Assembly (NCBI GenBank): GCA_945861895.1
Contig: CAMAWF010000012.1
Coordinates: 1 to 62,277, forward strand
Length of the DNA: 62,277 nt
Origin: Rhizobium sp. Q54
Lineage (GTDB): Bacteria > Pseudomonadota > Alphaproteobacteria > Rhizobiales > Xanthobacteraceae
Direction of reading: 5' to 3'
In this document: in pieces, positions 7,091-15,503 of the stretch
How the letters are laid out: each line of letters starts with the position of its first letter
How positions within the stretch are numbered: position 1 is the stretch's first letter
Translations under genes and position numbers: made by a program
The notes under the pieces: generated by a model
What the model was told of the DNA's origin: nothing
The model's input: the letters and a program-made list of their open reading frames with translations, nothing else
The model's database searches: none

Positions 7091-7188
7091 GTTACTCGCA
7101 TAACGAAAACGCGGGACGCAACCGCGCGCCCCGCGCTTCCAAAATGGACAAATTGTAAGGCCGCGGCCTTGCGGCCTGCGCTGCGCGC

Positions 7189-8526
7189 TTACGTCTTTTC
7201 AGCCGGCTCCGCGCTGGTTTCGGCGCCTCTGCCGCGTTTCAATTTCGACGGCTCGACGCCGGGGGCGCTCGGCGGCGCCTCGTCCACGGAAACGCCGCGG
7301 CGGAGCGCCGAGCGCAGCGAGCCCACTTCGGTTTGCAGGCGGGAATTGTCCTTGCGCGCCGCTTCCAGCGCGCCTTCGGCCACCGAGCGTTCCATGCGTT
7401 CGCGTTGCAGTGCCGAATTGAGGTCCTCGACGCGCTTTTCGATGTTGGTGCGGCTGATCTGAATATCCGCTTCCAGGTGCCCGGTGCGCTCGGTGAAAGA
7501 CTGAATCTTCTCCTCGGCGCGGGCGAGCGCGGTCTCGCGGGTCTTCAGCGTCTTGGTCAGCGCATTGGTGCGCTCGGCAAGTGCGGCGCGCAACAGTTCC
7601 AGTTCCTTGATCTGGCGGTCGCGCGCTTCGTGCGAGGCCTCGATCTGGGCGAGTTTCTTCTCTGAGTTGTTGCGGGCGATCGTCGCCTCGACCGACTTGC
7701 GATCGAAGGCGCGGACTTCCTCGGTGCGCGCGATCAGGCTTTGCCGCGCCTCGGCCAGCAGCTTCTCGGCGGTCGCGGAGCGCGACTGCAAGGCATCAAG
7801 GCGCATATTGAGCGTGTTGCGCTCGGACTGATGATGTTCCTTGGTCTCGTCGAGCGCGGCGGCAAGCCGGCCGCGTTCGGCATAGGCTTCCGCGAAGCTC
7901 GACTCCACCTTGCCGAGTTGCGCGCGCGTGGCGGTCAAGGTGTTTTCGCTTTCGGTCAGACGGCGCGTGAGGCGCGAGGCTTCGTTGAGCGTCTGGTCGA
8001 GCGAGGATTGCAGCGAGCGCTTGTCGTCTTCCAGCAGCGCCAGCTTTTCCCGCGCCGCGGCAAGTTCCGCTTCCATGTCGACGATGCGCTTTTCGGCGTC
8101 GTCGAGCTGATCGGTCAGCGTGCGTTTGTTCTCGCTCAAGCCCTTGCGCTGCGCGCTCTCCTGCGCCAGCTGCCGCTCAAGCTCGGCGATTTGCGTCTGC
8201 TTGGCCGCGATTTCGTCCGAGAGCTCGATGCGATTGCTTTCCAGGCCGCGAACGTTTTCGCGCGACAATTCCAGATCTTCCCGCAGCCGTTCCGATTCGG
8301 TTTCGAGCGCGGTGGCCTTTTTCTCCACCGCGTAAAAATGATCGCGCAGCGTCTCGTAGGCGCCGCGACTCTCGTCGAGCGTGTCCTTGAGACTCAAATT
8401 CTGGGATTTTTCCTGCTCCAGCGCGCGCAGGGTCTTGTTGAACGGCATGACGATCTTGCCGAAGGCGTCCTTGAGTTCGTCGAGTTCGCCGATCTTGCGC
8501 CCGGTATCGACCAGGAGATTGCGCAA
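7189..8526 (-). CDS. long coiled-coil protein (paralogue 2), body downstream of an amber codon
   Basis: The 445-codon body, drawn here from the TTG at 8526, is a near-continuous coiled coil matching the protein at 3302-4714 block by block (NEALRNLLVDTGRKIGELDE, KRSLQSSLDQTLNEASRLTR, TRETALARAEEKIQS). The family N-terminus MSKLSEFFGRKGE is encoded in the same frame upstream (ATG 8685, strong GGGAGG Shine-Dalgarno), but an in-frame TAG at 8619-8617 interrupts it after 22 codons. The TTG is the first in-frame start after the stop and has no good ribosome site. The gene may be inactive, read through, or restarted. The C-terminus is basic and disordered (PSKLKRGRGAETSAEPAEKT). Confidence 0.7.
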   Translation of the reverse strand: MRNLLVDTGRKIGELDELKDAFGKIVMPFNKTLRALEQEKSQNLSLKDTLDESRGAYETLRDHFYAVEKKATALETESERLREDLELSRENVRGLESNRIELSDEIAAKQTQIAELERQLAQESAQRKGLSENKRTLTDQLDDAEKRIVDMEAELAAAREKLALLEDDKRSLQSSLDQTLNEASRLTRRLTESENTLTATRAQLGKVESSFAEAYAERGRLAAALDETKEHHQSERNTLNMRLDALQSRSATAEKLLAEARQSLIARTEEVRAFDRKSVEATIARNNSEKKLAQIEASHEARDRQIKELELLRAALAERTNALTKTLKTRETALARAEEKIQSFTERTGHLEADIQISRTNIEKRVEDLNSALQRERMERSVAEGALEAARKDNSRLQTEVGSLRSALRRGVSVDEAPPSAPGVEPSKLKRGRGAETSAEPAEKT

Positions 8527-8616
8527 CGCCTCGTTTTCTTCGCCGATGCGCTCGCCGATTTCCGCGAAATTCTCGTGACTGAGCCGCTCTTCGCCGCCGT
8601 TATCTTTATTTCCGTT

Positions 8617-8685
8617 CTAAGGCGTCGAATACCGCTCGGTACCAGGCTCGCCTTTGCGGCCGAAAAACTCGGACAGCTTACTCAT
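8617..8685 (-). pseudogene. orphaned N-terminus of coiled-coil paralogue 2
   Basis: ATG 8685 begins MSKLSEFFGRKGEPGTERYS followed by TP and TAG. This lines up with the MSKFGGFLARK head of paralogue 1, and the frame continues unbroken past the stop through NGNKDNGGEERLSHENFAEI into the coiled-coil body. GGGAGG lies eight bases before the ATG, so ribosomes should load here and stop after 22 codons. Confidence 0.75.
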
Positions 8686-8851
8686 GATACCGGCCTCCCA
8701 AGCCGTACTTAACTGACGCTTTGGGCATTAAGATATTCGAAACCAATGGGAATTGAAACACTTGCTGCCCGTCGGGGGGCGTTCGCGGCCAGCATGGTTA
8801 ATTTCGAACGGGCGCGGGAAAGACGCCGCTTCATGCTAGAACTCCGCCCAA

Positions 8852-9466
8852 ATGAGCAAAGCCGCCGACGAAATGAAGCTCCCGGCCGGGGTCGCTGACC
8901 AGGACCCGTCATATGCCTTCAAGCCGTCGCTGCTGGGGGCGGCGTTCGAATTCTGGCTGCGGCCGCAGGCCATCGAATGGCGCGCCGGGCGGCACGCCGG
9001 CCGGATTGCCTATCGCGATATCCTGCGGCTGCGGCTCTCGTACCGTCCGGTGACGATGCAATCCTACCGCTTTCGCACCGAGATTTGGGGCCGGGGTAAT
9101 CCCAGGATCGAGATCGTCTCTGCTTCGTGGAAGAGCATCATGGAGCAGGAGCGGTTGAGCGCGCCCTACGCGGCATTCGTCACCGAATTGCACCGGCGTA
9201 TCGCCGCCTCCGGCGCGGCGCCGCGATTTGAGGCCGGTGACGCTGCGCCGCGCTATTGGCTCGGGCTCGCCGTATTCGGCGCTATCGTGCTGGCGCTTGC
9301 CATATTGATTGTGCAAGCGCTCTCGATTTTCGAATGGGGCGGGGCGGCCTTCATTGCCGCGTTCTTCGTCGTCTGCTTGTGGCAGGTGGGCCCCTATTTT
9401 TACCGCAACCGGCCGGGGAGCTATCGCGTGGACGCCTTGCCGGCGAACCTGCTGCCGACGAAATGA
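8852..9466 (+). CDS. membrane protein with N-terminal PH-like domain
   Basis: A 204-aa protein. Residues 20-115 form a soluble beta-rich domain (FEFWLRPQAIEWRAGRHAGR, then IAYRDILRLRLSYRP) that looks like a bacterial PH-like domain, followed by two membrane spans (about 135-155 and 160-178) with LGLAVFGAIVLALAILIVQA in the first. Family assignment is by general pattern only. The start has no Shine-Dalgarno sequence. It converges on the universal stress protein gene, 7 bp away. Confidence 0.75.
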   Translation: MSKAADEMKLPAGVADQDPSYAFKPSLLGAAFEFWLRPQAIEWRAGRHAGRIAYRDILRLRLSYRPVTMQSYRFRTEIWGRGNPRIEIVSASWKSIMEQERLSAPYAAFVTELHRRIAASGAAPRFEAGDAAPRYWLGLAVFGAIVLALAILIVQALSIFEWGGAAFIAAFFVVCLWQVGPYFYRNRPGSYRVDALPANLLPTK

Positions 9467-9473
9467 TGCAGCG

Positions 9474-9899
9474 CTAATTTCGCACCACCAGCACCGAACA
9501 TTTTGCATAGCGCACGACGTGGCCGGCATTGGAGCCGAGGAAATATGTCCGCATGGCGGGCCGGTGCGAACTCATGACGATGAGGTCGGCGCCCATCGTC
9601 TTGGCTTCTTCCAGCACCTCGTGATAGATGCCGCCTTGGCGCACCACGCTCGATATTTTGTCGGCTGCCAGTCCTGATTCCCGCGCAATGATGGCAAGCG
9701 CCTCTTCGGCGGAGCTGCGTTGCTGCGAGTCGAAATCCGGCGGCACGTATTCGGCGAGCATGACCGGCGTCATCGCCAATACATTGAGCAGCCGCACCGA
9801 GCCGCTGGAGGCGCGCGCCATCACCAATGCGGTGTCGATGGCGGGTTTGGCGAGCTCGGTGTCGCTCAGATCGACCGGAACCAGGATGCGTTTGTACAT
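9474..9899 (-). CDS. universal stress protein (UspA family)
   Basis: A 141-aa single-domain Usp with the N-terminal strand MYKRILVPVDLSDTELA and the C-terminal nucleotide-binding signature seen here as MSSHRPAMRTYFLGSNAGHV followed by VRYAKCSVLVVR. The usual G-2x-G-9x-G(S/T) motif is altered: GADLIVMSSHRP lacks the first glycine pair, so ATP binding is uncertain. The longer reading frame to 10055 enters the phosphatase gene in another frame and is not real. Confidence 0.9.
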   Translation of the reverse strand: MYKRILVPVDLSDTELAKPAIDTALVMARASSGSVRLLNVLAMTPVMLAEYVPPDFDSQQRSSAEEALAIIARESGLAADKISSVVRQGGIYHEVLEEAKTMGADLIVMSSHRPAMRTYFLGSNAGHVVRYAKCSVLVVRN

Positions 9900-9976
9900 G
9901 ACGCCGCCGCTTTCTGCCGTGACGTTGCAGGCATTGTGCCATGTTTTTCCCGGCAGGTTGAGACAGGCGTGCTGCC

Positions 9977-10504
9977 TCAATCGGTCGCAAGCTCCAGCGA
10001 CCGCGGGCTGACGAAGCGCTCCAGTCTGCCGGCTTGCGGATGCAGCTTGCGCCAATCGTCGAAAGCGAAATCGATCACCGCAAGTCCCGAAGTCGGCATT
10101 CCCTCGCGCAGCCGTTCGCGCGCTTCCACCGCGCCCGCGGCGATCAGCAGCAATGCAACATCGTGCAGGCCGGGATTGTGGCCGATCGCCAGCAGCGTAT
10201 GGACACCGGCTGGCGTCTGCCCTAGCAGATCGAAAATAGCTTGCGCCCCGGCATCGTAGAGCCGCTCCTCGGTCACGGTGGCGGGTGCTACGGCGAAGGC
10301 CGCCGCCGCGAGCGCCCAGGTTTCCTGGGTGCGGGCGGCGCTCGACACCAGCGCCCGGTCGGGAACCAGGCGGTGGCGCGCCATGTAGGCGCCGATCGTC
10401 GATGCATCGTTGCGGCCGCGCGGATTAAGCACGCGCGCATGGTCGCGTCCGCCGGGTTCGAAACGCTCGGACTTGGCGTGGCGGAGCAGCAGCAGACGGC
10501 GCAT
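9977..10504 (-). CDS. SixA-like histidine phosphatase
   Basis: A 175-aa protein of the histidine phosphatase superfamily. The catalytic RHG-like motif is LLLLRHAKSER (residues 4-14), the second Arg lies in VSSAARTQETW, and the second catalytic His is in LLAIGHNPGLHDV. This short form is typical of SixA, which dephosphorylates phosphohistidine on HPt domains, but other substrates are possible. ATG 10504 is chosen because MRRLLLLRHAKSE is the family start; a longer frame of over 2 kb is antisense to the oxidoreductase. Confidence 0.9.
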   Translation of the reverse strand: MRRLLLLRHAKSERFEPGGRDHARVLNPRGRNDASTIGAYMARHRLVPDRALVSSAARTQETWALAAAAFAVAPATVTEERLYDAGAQAIFDLLGQTPAGVHTLLAIGHNPGLHDVALLLIAAGAVEARERLREGMPTSGLAVIDFAFDDWRKLHPQAGRLERFVSPRSLELATD

Positions 10505-10606
10505 GGTTGTTCCGAAAGTCGCAGAGTTTGCAGCGTCGCTTTCTCGTAACGGGCAGTCTAGCATGTTGCCGCGGCAGCGGCCGCCGCGTGCATGCGGCAA
10601 TTCACA

Positions 10607-12178
10607 ATGAATGATTCCACCGCCTATGGATCGAGTTGGTACGCGCAGACCATGGTCGAGCGGCCGCAACGCGCGCGGCTGACCTTCGATCTCGATGTGG
10701 ATGTCTGCGTCATCGGCGCGGGCCTTGCCGGGCTCACCGCCGCGCGCGAGATCGCGCGGCGCGGCTGGTCGGTGGCGGTGCTGGAGGGCAACCGTGTCGG
10801 CTGGGCGGCGTCCGGGCGCAATACCGGTTTTGTGCTGCCGGGATTTGGCGAAAGCGTGCATCGTATTGTCGAGCGCATCGGCGCGGGCCACGCCAAGGAG
10901 TTGTGGGCGCTGTCGGAAACGGGTCTTGCTTATGTCCGGCGCGCCATCGCGGAGACCGGCATGCCCGGGGTCGATCCGGTCGACGGCTGGCTTGACGTTT
11001 CCAAGACCGACAATGCGACGGAATTGTCGGCGCAGGTCGAGCAGTTGCAGAAATTCGGCGCCGAGGTCGATCTGTGGCCGGTCGAACGCGTGCGCGAGAC
11101 GCTGGCGAGCGATCACTATTTCTCGGCGGTGCATTATCCGCGCGCATTCCACATCCATCCGCTCAATTACGCATTCGGGCTTGCGCGCGCGGCGGAGGAG
11201 GCGGGCGCGCGCATTTTCGAGGAGACGCCCGCGCTGCTGCTCGACCCCGCCGGCGTGCGCAAACGGATCGTCACGCCCTCGGCGCGCCTGCGCGCGGCGC
11301 AGGTCGTACTCGCCGGCAATATCCATCTCGGTACATTGATGCGGCGGCTGGCCGCCACGCTGATGCCGATCTCGACCTATGTGATCGTGACCGAGCCGCT
11401 CGGCCCCGCATTGCACGAGGCGGTTCGTTACCGCGGCGCGGTCAGCGATGGCGAGCGGGCGGACAACCATTACCGCATTGTCGACGGCGACCGGCTGATG
11501 TGGGCGGGCCGCATGACCACCTGGCAGGCCGATCCGCGCCTGTTCATGCGCGGCCTCGCCGCCGACATCCGCCGCGTGTTTCCGCAGATCGAGGATGTGC
11601 GCGTCGCGCATCTGTGGTCGGGCACGATCGGAATGTCGGTGCACCGGATGCCGCAGATCGGCGAGATTAACCGCGGCGTCTGGGTGGCGAGCGGTTTCGG
11701 CGGGCACGGCCTCAATACTTCGGCGATGGCGGGCGAACTCATCGCCCGTGGCATTGTCGAGGCGGACCAGACTTGGCGGGCGTTCGCGCCCTATGAACTG
11801 GTGTGGGCGGGCGGCGTGCTCGGCCGCACCGCCATGCAGACCCTCTATTGGGGCTCGCGCCCGGTCGAGAAAATCGCGCATGGACTTGCGCGCTTCCGCG
11901 AGCGTGCCCGTGCGCGCAAAGCGGCGAGGCTGGCCGCGCGGCGCGCTACGCGTGCGGCGGCGGAACAGGCCGCAGCGATTGCCCGTGAGGCGCCGCCGCC
12001 TGCACCGGCGGCCGTGACCGTACCGGGTACGGCTTTGAGCGATCCGGTCCAAGCGCATCCGGACATTGCCGATCACAACGAACCCAAAACGCCGCGCGCC
12101 AAGCGGCAAACCGGCGGCAAGAAGAAATCCAAGAAAGCCGCGCCGCATGCGGGTGGAGAGGGTCCGGCGATCGATTAG
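10607..12178 (+). CDS. FAD-dependent DAO-family oxidoreductase
   Basis: A 523-aa enzyme of the DAO (glycine oxidase-like) superfamily. The dinucleotide-binding motif is VCVIGAGLAGLTAAREIARR (about residues 34-53) and a C-terminal FAD motif reads GVWVASGFGGHGLNTSAMAG. The N-terminal YGSSWYAQT segment resembles gamma-glutamylputrescine oxidases (PuuB type), so an amine or N-substituted amino acid substrate is likely but unproven. Unusually, after about residue 425 there is a roughly 100-residue Ala/Arg/Pro/Lys-rich tail ending KKKSKKAAPHAGGEGPAID, not part of the catalytic fold. ATG 10607 is preferred to 10592; neither has a clear Shine-Dalgarno sequence. Confidence 0.9.
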   Translation: MNDSTAYGSSWYAQTMVERPQRARLTFDLDVDVCVIGAGLAGLTAAREIARRGWSVAVLEGNRVGWAASGRNTGFVLPGFGESVHRIVERIGAGHAKELWALSETGLAYVRRAIAETGMPGVDPVDGWLDVSKTDNATELSAQVEQLQKFGAEVDLWPVERVRETLASDHYFSAVHYPRAFHIHPLNYAFGLARAAEEAGARIFEETPALLLDPAGVRKRIVTPSARLRAAQVVLAGNIHLGTLMRRLAATLMPISTYVIVTEPLGPALHEAVRYRGAVSDGERADNHYRIVDGDRLMWAGRMTTWQADPRLFMRGLAADIRRVFPQIEDVRVAHLWSGTIGMSVHRMPQIGEINRGVWVASGFGGHGLNTSAMAGELIARGIVEADQTWRAFAPYELVWAGGVLGRTAMQTLYWGSRPVEKIAHGLARFRERARARKAARLAARRATRAAAEQAAAIAREAPPPAPAAVTVPGTALSDPVQAHPDIADHNEPKTPRAKRQTGGKKKSKKAAPHAGGEGPAID

Positions 12179-12297
12179 CCGGAGGCCGCTTGCGGCCACA
12201 GGCGGGTACAGCAAGCGTTAAGAAACCTAATTCAGCTAGTTTTACGGCGAATCAATCGGCACCGGACGCGGGGCCGGGGATGCGGCGAGGCGGCTGA

Positions 12298-13113
12298 ATG
12301 TCACGCATGCGTGGCGCATTTTTCGGGTTGTTGGCGGTTGCCGGTGTTCCTGCCGCGCAAGCAGCCGACCCGCCTGCACAGCGGCCGCCCAACTCCGATT
12401 GGACGCTCACGCTTGGCGTCGAGGCGCGCGTGCTGCCGTCCTTCGAGGGGTCCGGCGGCTCCATGTTGCGGCCGTTCCCCTTGATCGATATCCGCCGCGC
12501 CGGCACGCCCTGGCAATTCCGTTCGGCGCGTGATGGCGCCAGCGTGGGCGTGCTGGAAACCGGAAGTTTCCGGCTTGGCCCCACGGTCAAACTCAAGCTG
12601 CCGCGGCGCGAGCGTGACGATGGAAACCTGCGCGGGCTCGGCGACATCGCCTGGGCGCCGGAGTTTGGCGGCTTTGCGGAATACTGGCCGCAGCCCTGGC
12701 TGCGCACCCGCGCCGAATTGCGGCAAGGCTTCGGCGGCCATCACGGCGTCGTGTCGGATATTACCGCCGACCTGGTGGCGGCGGTGACGCCGCTGCTGAC
12801 GCTCTCGGCGGGTCCGCGCCTGACGCTCACCAGCAGGTCGGCGTCGGCGCCCTATTTGGGCATCACCCCGGCGCAGTCGGCGGCCTCCGGCCTGCCGGCG
12901 TTCGAAGCAAGTGCCGGGCTGCATTCGATCGGCGCCGGCGCGCAGGCGCGTTACGAATGGTCGCCGCAATGGGCGGGATATTTCTTTGTCGAATATGAGC
13001 GCCTGACCGGCAATGCCGCGGATTCCCCGCTGGTGACCTTGCGCGGCTCGCGCGACCAGGTATCCACCGGCATCGGGGTAAGCTATTCATTTAATATGCG
13101 GGGGCTGTGGTGA
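12298..13113 (+). CDS. MipA/OmpV family outer-membrane protein
   Basis: A 271-aa protein with a signal peptide (cleavage after GVPAAQA, about residue 22) and amphipathic beta strands ending in an aromatic C-terminus (VSYSFNMRGLW), as expected for a small outer-membrane barrel. WTLTLGVEARVLPSFEGSGG near the mature N-terminus and GIGVSYSF at the end are MipA/OmpV hallmarks. In other bacteria MipA links murein synthase and hydrolase; here only scaffold or porin-like roles can be guessed. It overlaps the following lipoprotein gene, so the two are probably co-transcribed. Confidence 0.85.
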   Translation: MSRMRGAFFGLLAVAGVPAAQAADPPAQRPPNSDWTLTLGVEARVLPSFEGSGGSMLRPFPLIDIRRAGTPWQFRSARDGASVGVLETGSFRLGPTVKLKLPRRERDDGNLRGLGDIAWAPEFGGFAEYWPQPWLRTRAELRQGFGGHHGVVSDITADLVAAVTPLLTLSAGPRLTLTSRSASAPYLGITPAQSAASGLPAFEASAGLHSIGAGAQARYEWSPQWAGYFFVEYERLTGNAADSPLVTLRGSRDQVSTGIGVSYSFNMRGLW

Positions 13114-13838
13114 CGCGGTTTGCGTTTTGTCTGGGGTTGCTGCTGGCGCTTGGCGCCTGCGCGCAGACCAATGTTCAAACCGGATCGAGCGCCTTCGGTC
13201 TGGGGCTGGCGCGGCCGCACCAGGTTGTCGTCGCGGATTTTGCTTTCTCCTCCGATGTGGTCGTGCTCGACCGCGGCTTCACCGCGCGGCTGGAGCGCAA
13301 AATCGGCGCCATCCCGACATATGAACGCAAGCAGCGCACTGTGGAGCGGGTGAACGACGAGATCGTGGCGACCATCGTCTCGACATTGCGGGCGGCCGGT
13401 CTGGAGGCGCAGCCGGGCAGCGAAGAGACGCTGACGATCGACCAGCCGACGCTGGTGGTGAGCGGCCGGTTGCGCGCGGTGGATCAGGGCAATCGCACCC
13501 AGCGCAACGCGATCGGCTTCGGCGCCGGGCACAGCGGCGTGGTGGCCGATATGGCGGTGGCGCATTATTCGTCGTCGGGGAAGAAACCGATCTTGACCTT
13601 TACGGCCGAGGCGCAGAGCGGACGCCGGCCGGGGGCCGCGGCCACGGCGCCGATTGCGGCGGCGCGTGGCGCTGCCGCCGCCGCCAATGCCGCGGGCGGG
13701 GCCATGTCGGAACGGCTCTCGGCCGATGTGGAAGCGCAGGCGCGCCGGCTTGGCCGTGCGGCGGGCGACAAGATCGTCGCTTATGCCAAAGAGCAGGGCT
13801 GGCTGACGAAATCCGAGACATCCAAGCCCGAGGGCTGA
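13107..13838 (+). CDS. DUF4410-type lipoprotein
   Basis: A 243-aa protein with a lipoprotein signal (FCLGLLLALGAC, lipidated Cys near residue 18). The mature part opens VVVADFAFSSDVVVLDRGF and has a central YERKQRTVERVNDEIVATIV helix and TLVVSGRLRAVDQGN strand, consistent with DUF4410. An Ala-rich stretch (about residues 172-198) precedes the C-terminal helix. Translation starts at GTG 13107 (or 13110), overlapping the mipA stop. It is tail to tail with the MoxR gene with no gap. Confidence 0.8.
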   Translation: MVTRFAFCLGLLLALGACAQTNVQTGSSAFGLGLARPHQVVVADFAFSSDVVVLDRGFTARLERKIGAIPTYERKQRTVERVNDEIVATIVSTLRAAGLEAQPGSEETLTIDQPTLVVSGRLRAVDQGNRTQRNAIGFGAGHSGVVADMAVAHYSSSGKKPILTFTAEAQSGRRPGAAATAPIAAARGAAAAANAAGGAMSERLSADVEAQARRLGRAAGDKIVAYAKEQGWLTKSETSKPEG

Positions 13839-14687
13839 TTACTGGCGGCCTTCGCGCCGCGCCATAAACGCCAATCGCTCGAACAAATGCACGTCCTGCT
13901 CGTTCTTGAGCAGCGCGCCGTGCAGCGGCGGGATCAGCTTCTTCGGATCGCGCTCGCGCAGCAATTCCGGGCCGATATCCTCGACCATCAGCAGCTTGAG
14001 CCAGTCCAGCAATTCCGACGTCGATGGCTTTTTCTTCAGGCCGGGCACCTCGCGGATTTCGTAGAACAGCTTGAGCGCCTCGGCCACCAGCCGCTGCTTG
14101 ATGCCGGGGAAATGCACCTCGATGATCGCACGCATGGTGTCGCCGTCGGGGAAGCGGATGTAGTGGAAGAAACAACGGCGCAGGAAGGCGTCGGGCAGTT
14201 CCTTTTCGTTGTTCGAGGTGATGATGACGACCGGCCGACGCCGCGCCTTCACCGTCTCGCCGGTCTCGTAGACGAAAAATTCCATGCGATCGAGTTCCTG
14301 CAACAGATCGTTGGGAAACTCGATGTCGGCCTTGTCGATCTCGTCGATCAGCAGCACCGGACGCTCATCGGCGGCGAAAGCGTCCCACAGCTTGCCGCGC
14401 TTGATGTAATTGCGGATGTCCTTGACGCGCTCGTCGCCAAGCTGGCTGTCGCGCAGGCGCGAGACGGCGTCGTATTCATAGAGCCCTTGTAGCGCCTTGG
14501 TGGTGGACTTGATGTGCCATTCGATCAACGGGGCGCCGAGCGCCTTGGCGATTTCCAGCGCCAGCACGGTCTTGCCGGTGCCGGGCTCGCCCTTGACCAG
14601 CAAGGGGCGCTCCAGGGTGATCGCGGCATTGACCGCAACCTTCAGGTCGTCGGTCGTGACATAGGCGCTGGTGCCTTCGAAACGCAT
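13839..14687 (-). CDS. MoxR-type AAA+ ATPase
   Basis: A 282-aa protein with Walker A GEPGTGKT (residues 33-40), Walker B VLLIDEIDKAD (111-121), a sensor 1 segment VVIITSNNEKELPDAFLRRC and a C-terminal lid. MoxR ATPases act as chaperones with VWA proteins, loading metals or maturing enzymes. The predicted partner is the CoxE-type VWA protein at 429-1604, unusually 12 kb away. The stop abuts the stop of the convergent DUF4410 gene. Confidence 0.92.
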   Translation of the reverse strand: MRFEGTSAYVTTDDLKVAVNAAITLERPLLVKGEPGTGKTVLALEIAKALGAPLIEWHIKSTTKALQGLYEYDAVSRLRDSQLGDERVKDIRNYIKRGKLWDAFAADERPVLLIDEIDKADIEFPNDLLQELDRMEFFVYETGETVKARRRPVVIITSNNEKELPDAFLRRCFFHYIRFPDGDTMRAIIEVHFPGIKQRLVAEALKLFYEIREVPGLKKKPSTSELLDWLKLLMVEDIGPELLRERDPKKLIPPLHGALLKNEQDVHLFERLAFMARREGRQ

Positions 14688-14881
14688 GAAATCCCCTTCG
14701 ATTTTGTCCGCCGCGACATTAGGATACCCGGCGTTATCCCAGCAAGGCGCGCGCCTTGGCAGTTGCCGCTTTGCAGCCTCGCATCAACGTGATGGCGGTG
14801 TGATGCGAAGTTGAAGCCACACCTGGGGCGAATGCGTATATGTCATGCGGGCGGCAGGAGCGCCGCCCAACGGAGGACCGG

Positions 14882-15502
14882 ATGCCGAGGATTTTGCTGA
14901 GTCTATCGTTCCTGCTGGCGGCCATCGGCCTTGCCGCCGCGCAAACCGCGGCACCCGTGGCGGGAGCCGGCGAGCACGCCAAGGCGACGTTTGCCGGCGG
15001 CTGCTTCTGGTGCACGGAGGCCGATTTTGACAAGGTCGACGGCGTGATCTCGACCACGTCCGGCTATATCGGCGGGAAAAAGCTCAATCCGACCTATTAT
15101 GAAGTGTCGGCTGGCGGCACCGGGCACACCGAGGCGGTGGAGATCGTTTACGATCCGAAAAAAGTAACGTTCGAGAAGCTGCTCGAGGTTTATTGGCACA
15201 GCATCGATCCGCTCGTGAAGAACCGGCAATTCTGCGATTCCGGCGACCACTACCGCACGGCGATCTTCTTCCACAGCGAAGAACAGCGGCGTCTCGCCGA
15301 GACGACCAAGAAGCAGGTCGAGGTCCGCTTCAAAGGGCAAACGGTTTACACCCAGATCGCCGCCGCCAGTAAGTTTACGGCGGCTGAGGACTATCATCAG
15401 GATTTTCACACCAAGAACCCCAGCAAATATAAGTTCTACCGCTGGAATTGCGGGCGCGATCAGCGCCTGATGGAACTGTGGGGCAAGAAGGGAGACAGCT
15501 GA
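14882..15502 (+). CDS. msrA: peptide methionine-S-sulfoxide reductase, exported
   Basis: A 206-aa MsrA: the active-site motif is AGGCFWCTEADFD (catalytic Cys near residue 41), followed by GYIGG, GHTEAVEIVYDP and EDYHQDF. An N-terminal signal peptide (MPRILLSLSFLLAAIGLAAA, then QTAA) predicts periplasmic location. GGAG before ATG 14882 supports this start over 14840. It is followed one base later by msrB, making a periplasmic repair pair for both sulfoxide diastereomers of methionine. Confidence 0.95.
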   Translation: MPRILLSLSFLLAAIGLAAAQTAAPVAGAGEHAKATFAGGCFWCTEADFDKVDGVISTTSGYIGGKKLNPTYYEVSAGGTGHTEAVEIVYDPKKVTFEKLLEVYWHSIDPLVKNRQFCDSGDHYRTAIFFHSEEQRRLAETTKKQVEVRFKGQTVYTQIAAASKFTAAEDYHQDFHTKNPSKYKFYRWNCGRDQRLMELWGKKGDS

Positions 15503-15503
15503 C

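Noticed and set aside
9977-12214. A 745-codon open frame on the minus strand
   Set aside because: Only the last 175 codons (from ATG 10504) are a real gene, the histidine phosphatase; the rest is antisense to the DAO oxidoreductase and has no protein-like pattern.
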